Source of the DNA: DATAWZ01 sp036266975
GTDB taxonomy: Bacteria > Actinomycetota > Thermoleophilia > Solirubrobacterales > Solirubrobacteraceae
NCBI GenBank assembly: GCA_036266975.1
Contig: DATAWZ010000115.1
Span: forward strand, 1-5,711
Length of the DNA stretch: 5,711 nucleotides
Direction: 5' to 3'
In this document: in pieces, positions 5,613 to 5,711 of the stretch
Layout: the number at the start of each line of letters is the position of its first letter
How positions within the stretch are numbered: the first letter of the stretch is position 1
Notes under the pieces: generated by a model
What the model saw: only the letters and a program-made list of their open reading frames with translations
What the model was told of the DNA's origin: nothing
The model's database searches: none
Program-made: the position numbers and the translations under genes

Positions 5613-5711
5613 CCGCCGCGGCCGCCGAGCAGGTGCACATCCACCAGCAACGAGCGGGTGGCGAGGATCTGCACGAGCTCGCCGGCGGGCGCCGGACGGC
5701 GGGCCGAGCGG
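5609..5711 (-). CDS. C-terminal end of an unidentified gene, 5'-truncated by window edge
   Basis: On the minus strand a frame is open from the window edge to TGA at 5611-5609, giving about 33 residues that end LVQILATRSLLVDVHLLGG plus RGG. Nearly every third codon position in this frame is G or C (the codons include CTC, CTG, GTG, GCC and ATC), while the alternative frame that extends the glycosylase upstream has many third-position A/T. That contrast supports real coding. The stop overlaps the TTG start of the glycosylase by three bases, the pattern of a coupled operon. The fragment is too short for me to assign a family. Confidence 0.55.
   Translation of the reverse strand, partial: RSARRPAPAGELVQILATRSLLVDVHLLGGRGG

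Noticed and set aside
4822..5640. Minus-strand frame starting with ATG at 5640 that overlaps most of the glycosylase
   Set aside because: Its translation is Arg/Ala/Gly-rich with no domain, while the overlapping frame has an intact HhH-GPD core and catalytic Asp.

Overview
The window looks like chromosomal DNA from a very GC-rich bacterium, most likely an actinobacterium. Third codon positions are almost always G or C, start-stop overlaps (ATGA, GTGA, TTGA) are common, and GTG/TTG starts are used. The style of several proteins (a CoxE-type VWA protein, an M28 peptidase with a QC-like C-terminal half, and a CEQLIDYERA-type HhH glycosylase) reminds me of Thermoleophilia/Solirubrobacterales, but that placement is an impression and was not computed.

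Layout. Bases 1-948 (+) hold the C-terminal part of a CoxE-like VWA protein. Next is a 104-bp gap with an inverted repeat that could be an operator, then a TetR-family regulator (1053-1685, +). The regulator overlaps the start of an exported M28-family metallopeptidase homologue (1682-2560, +) by four bases. A 367-bp non-coding stretch (2561-2927) contains a near-perfect 72-bp tandem repeat with hairpins and a third degraded copy. Then come two overlapping genes for an ABC importer of the nitrate/sulfonate/thiamine-precursor type: the ATPase (2928-3710, +) and the lipoprotein substrate-binding protein (3707-4744, +). On the minus strand, converging with the binding protein and overlapping its 3' end by 20 bp, is an AlkA-like HhH-GPD DNA glycosylase (5612-4725). 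Its TTG start overlaps the stop of another minus-strand gene, of which only the last ~34 codons are in the window.

How the genes work together. I see four short, largely independent units rather than one system. TetR and the peptidase are probably co-transcribed and translationally coupled, with the inverted repeat as a candidate autoregulatory site. The ATPase and binding protein form an importer that lacks a permease gene in this window; the binding protein most resembles ThiY-like (pyrimidine precursor) proteins, but I found no TPP riboswitch. The glycosylase is a base-excision repair enzyme. I did not find a convincing previously undescribed system. The points most worth checking are the 72-bp hairpin repeat, the D-to-N change at the expected metal-bridging position of the peptidase, and the missing permease.
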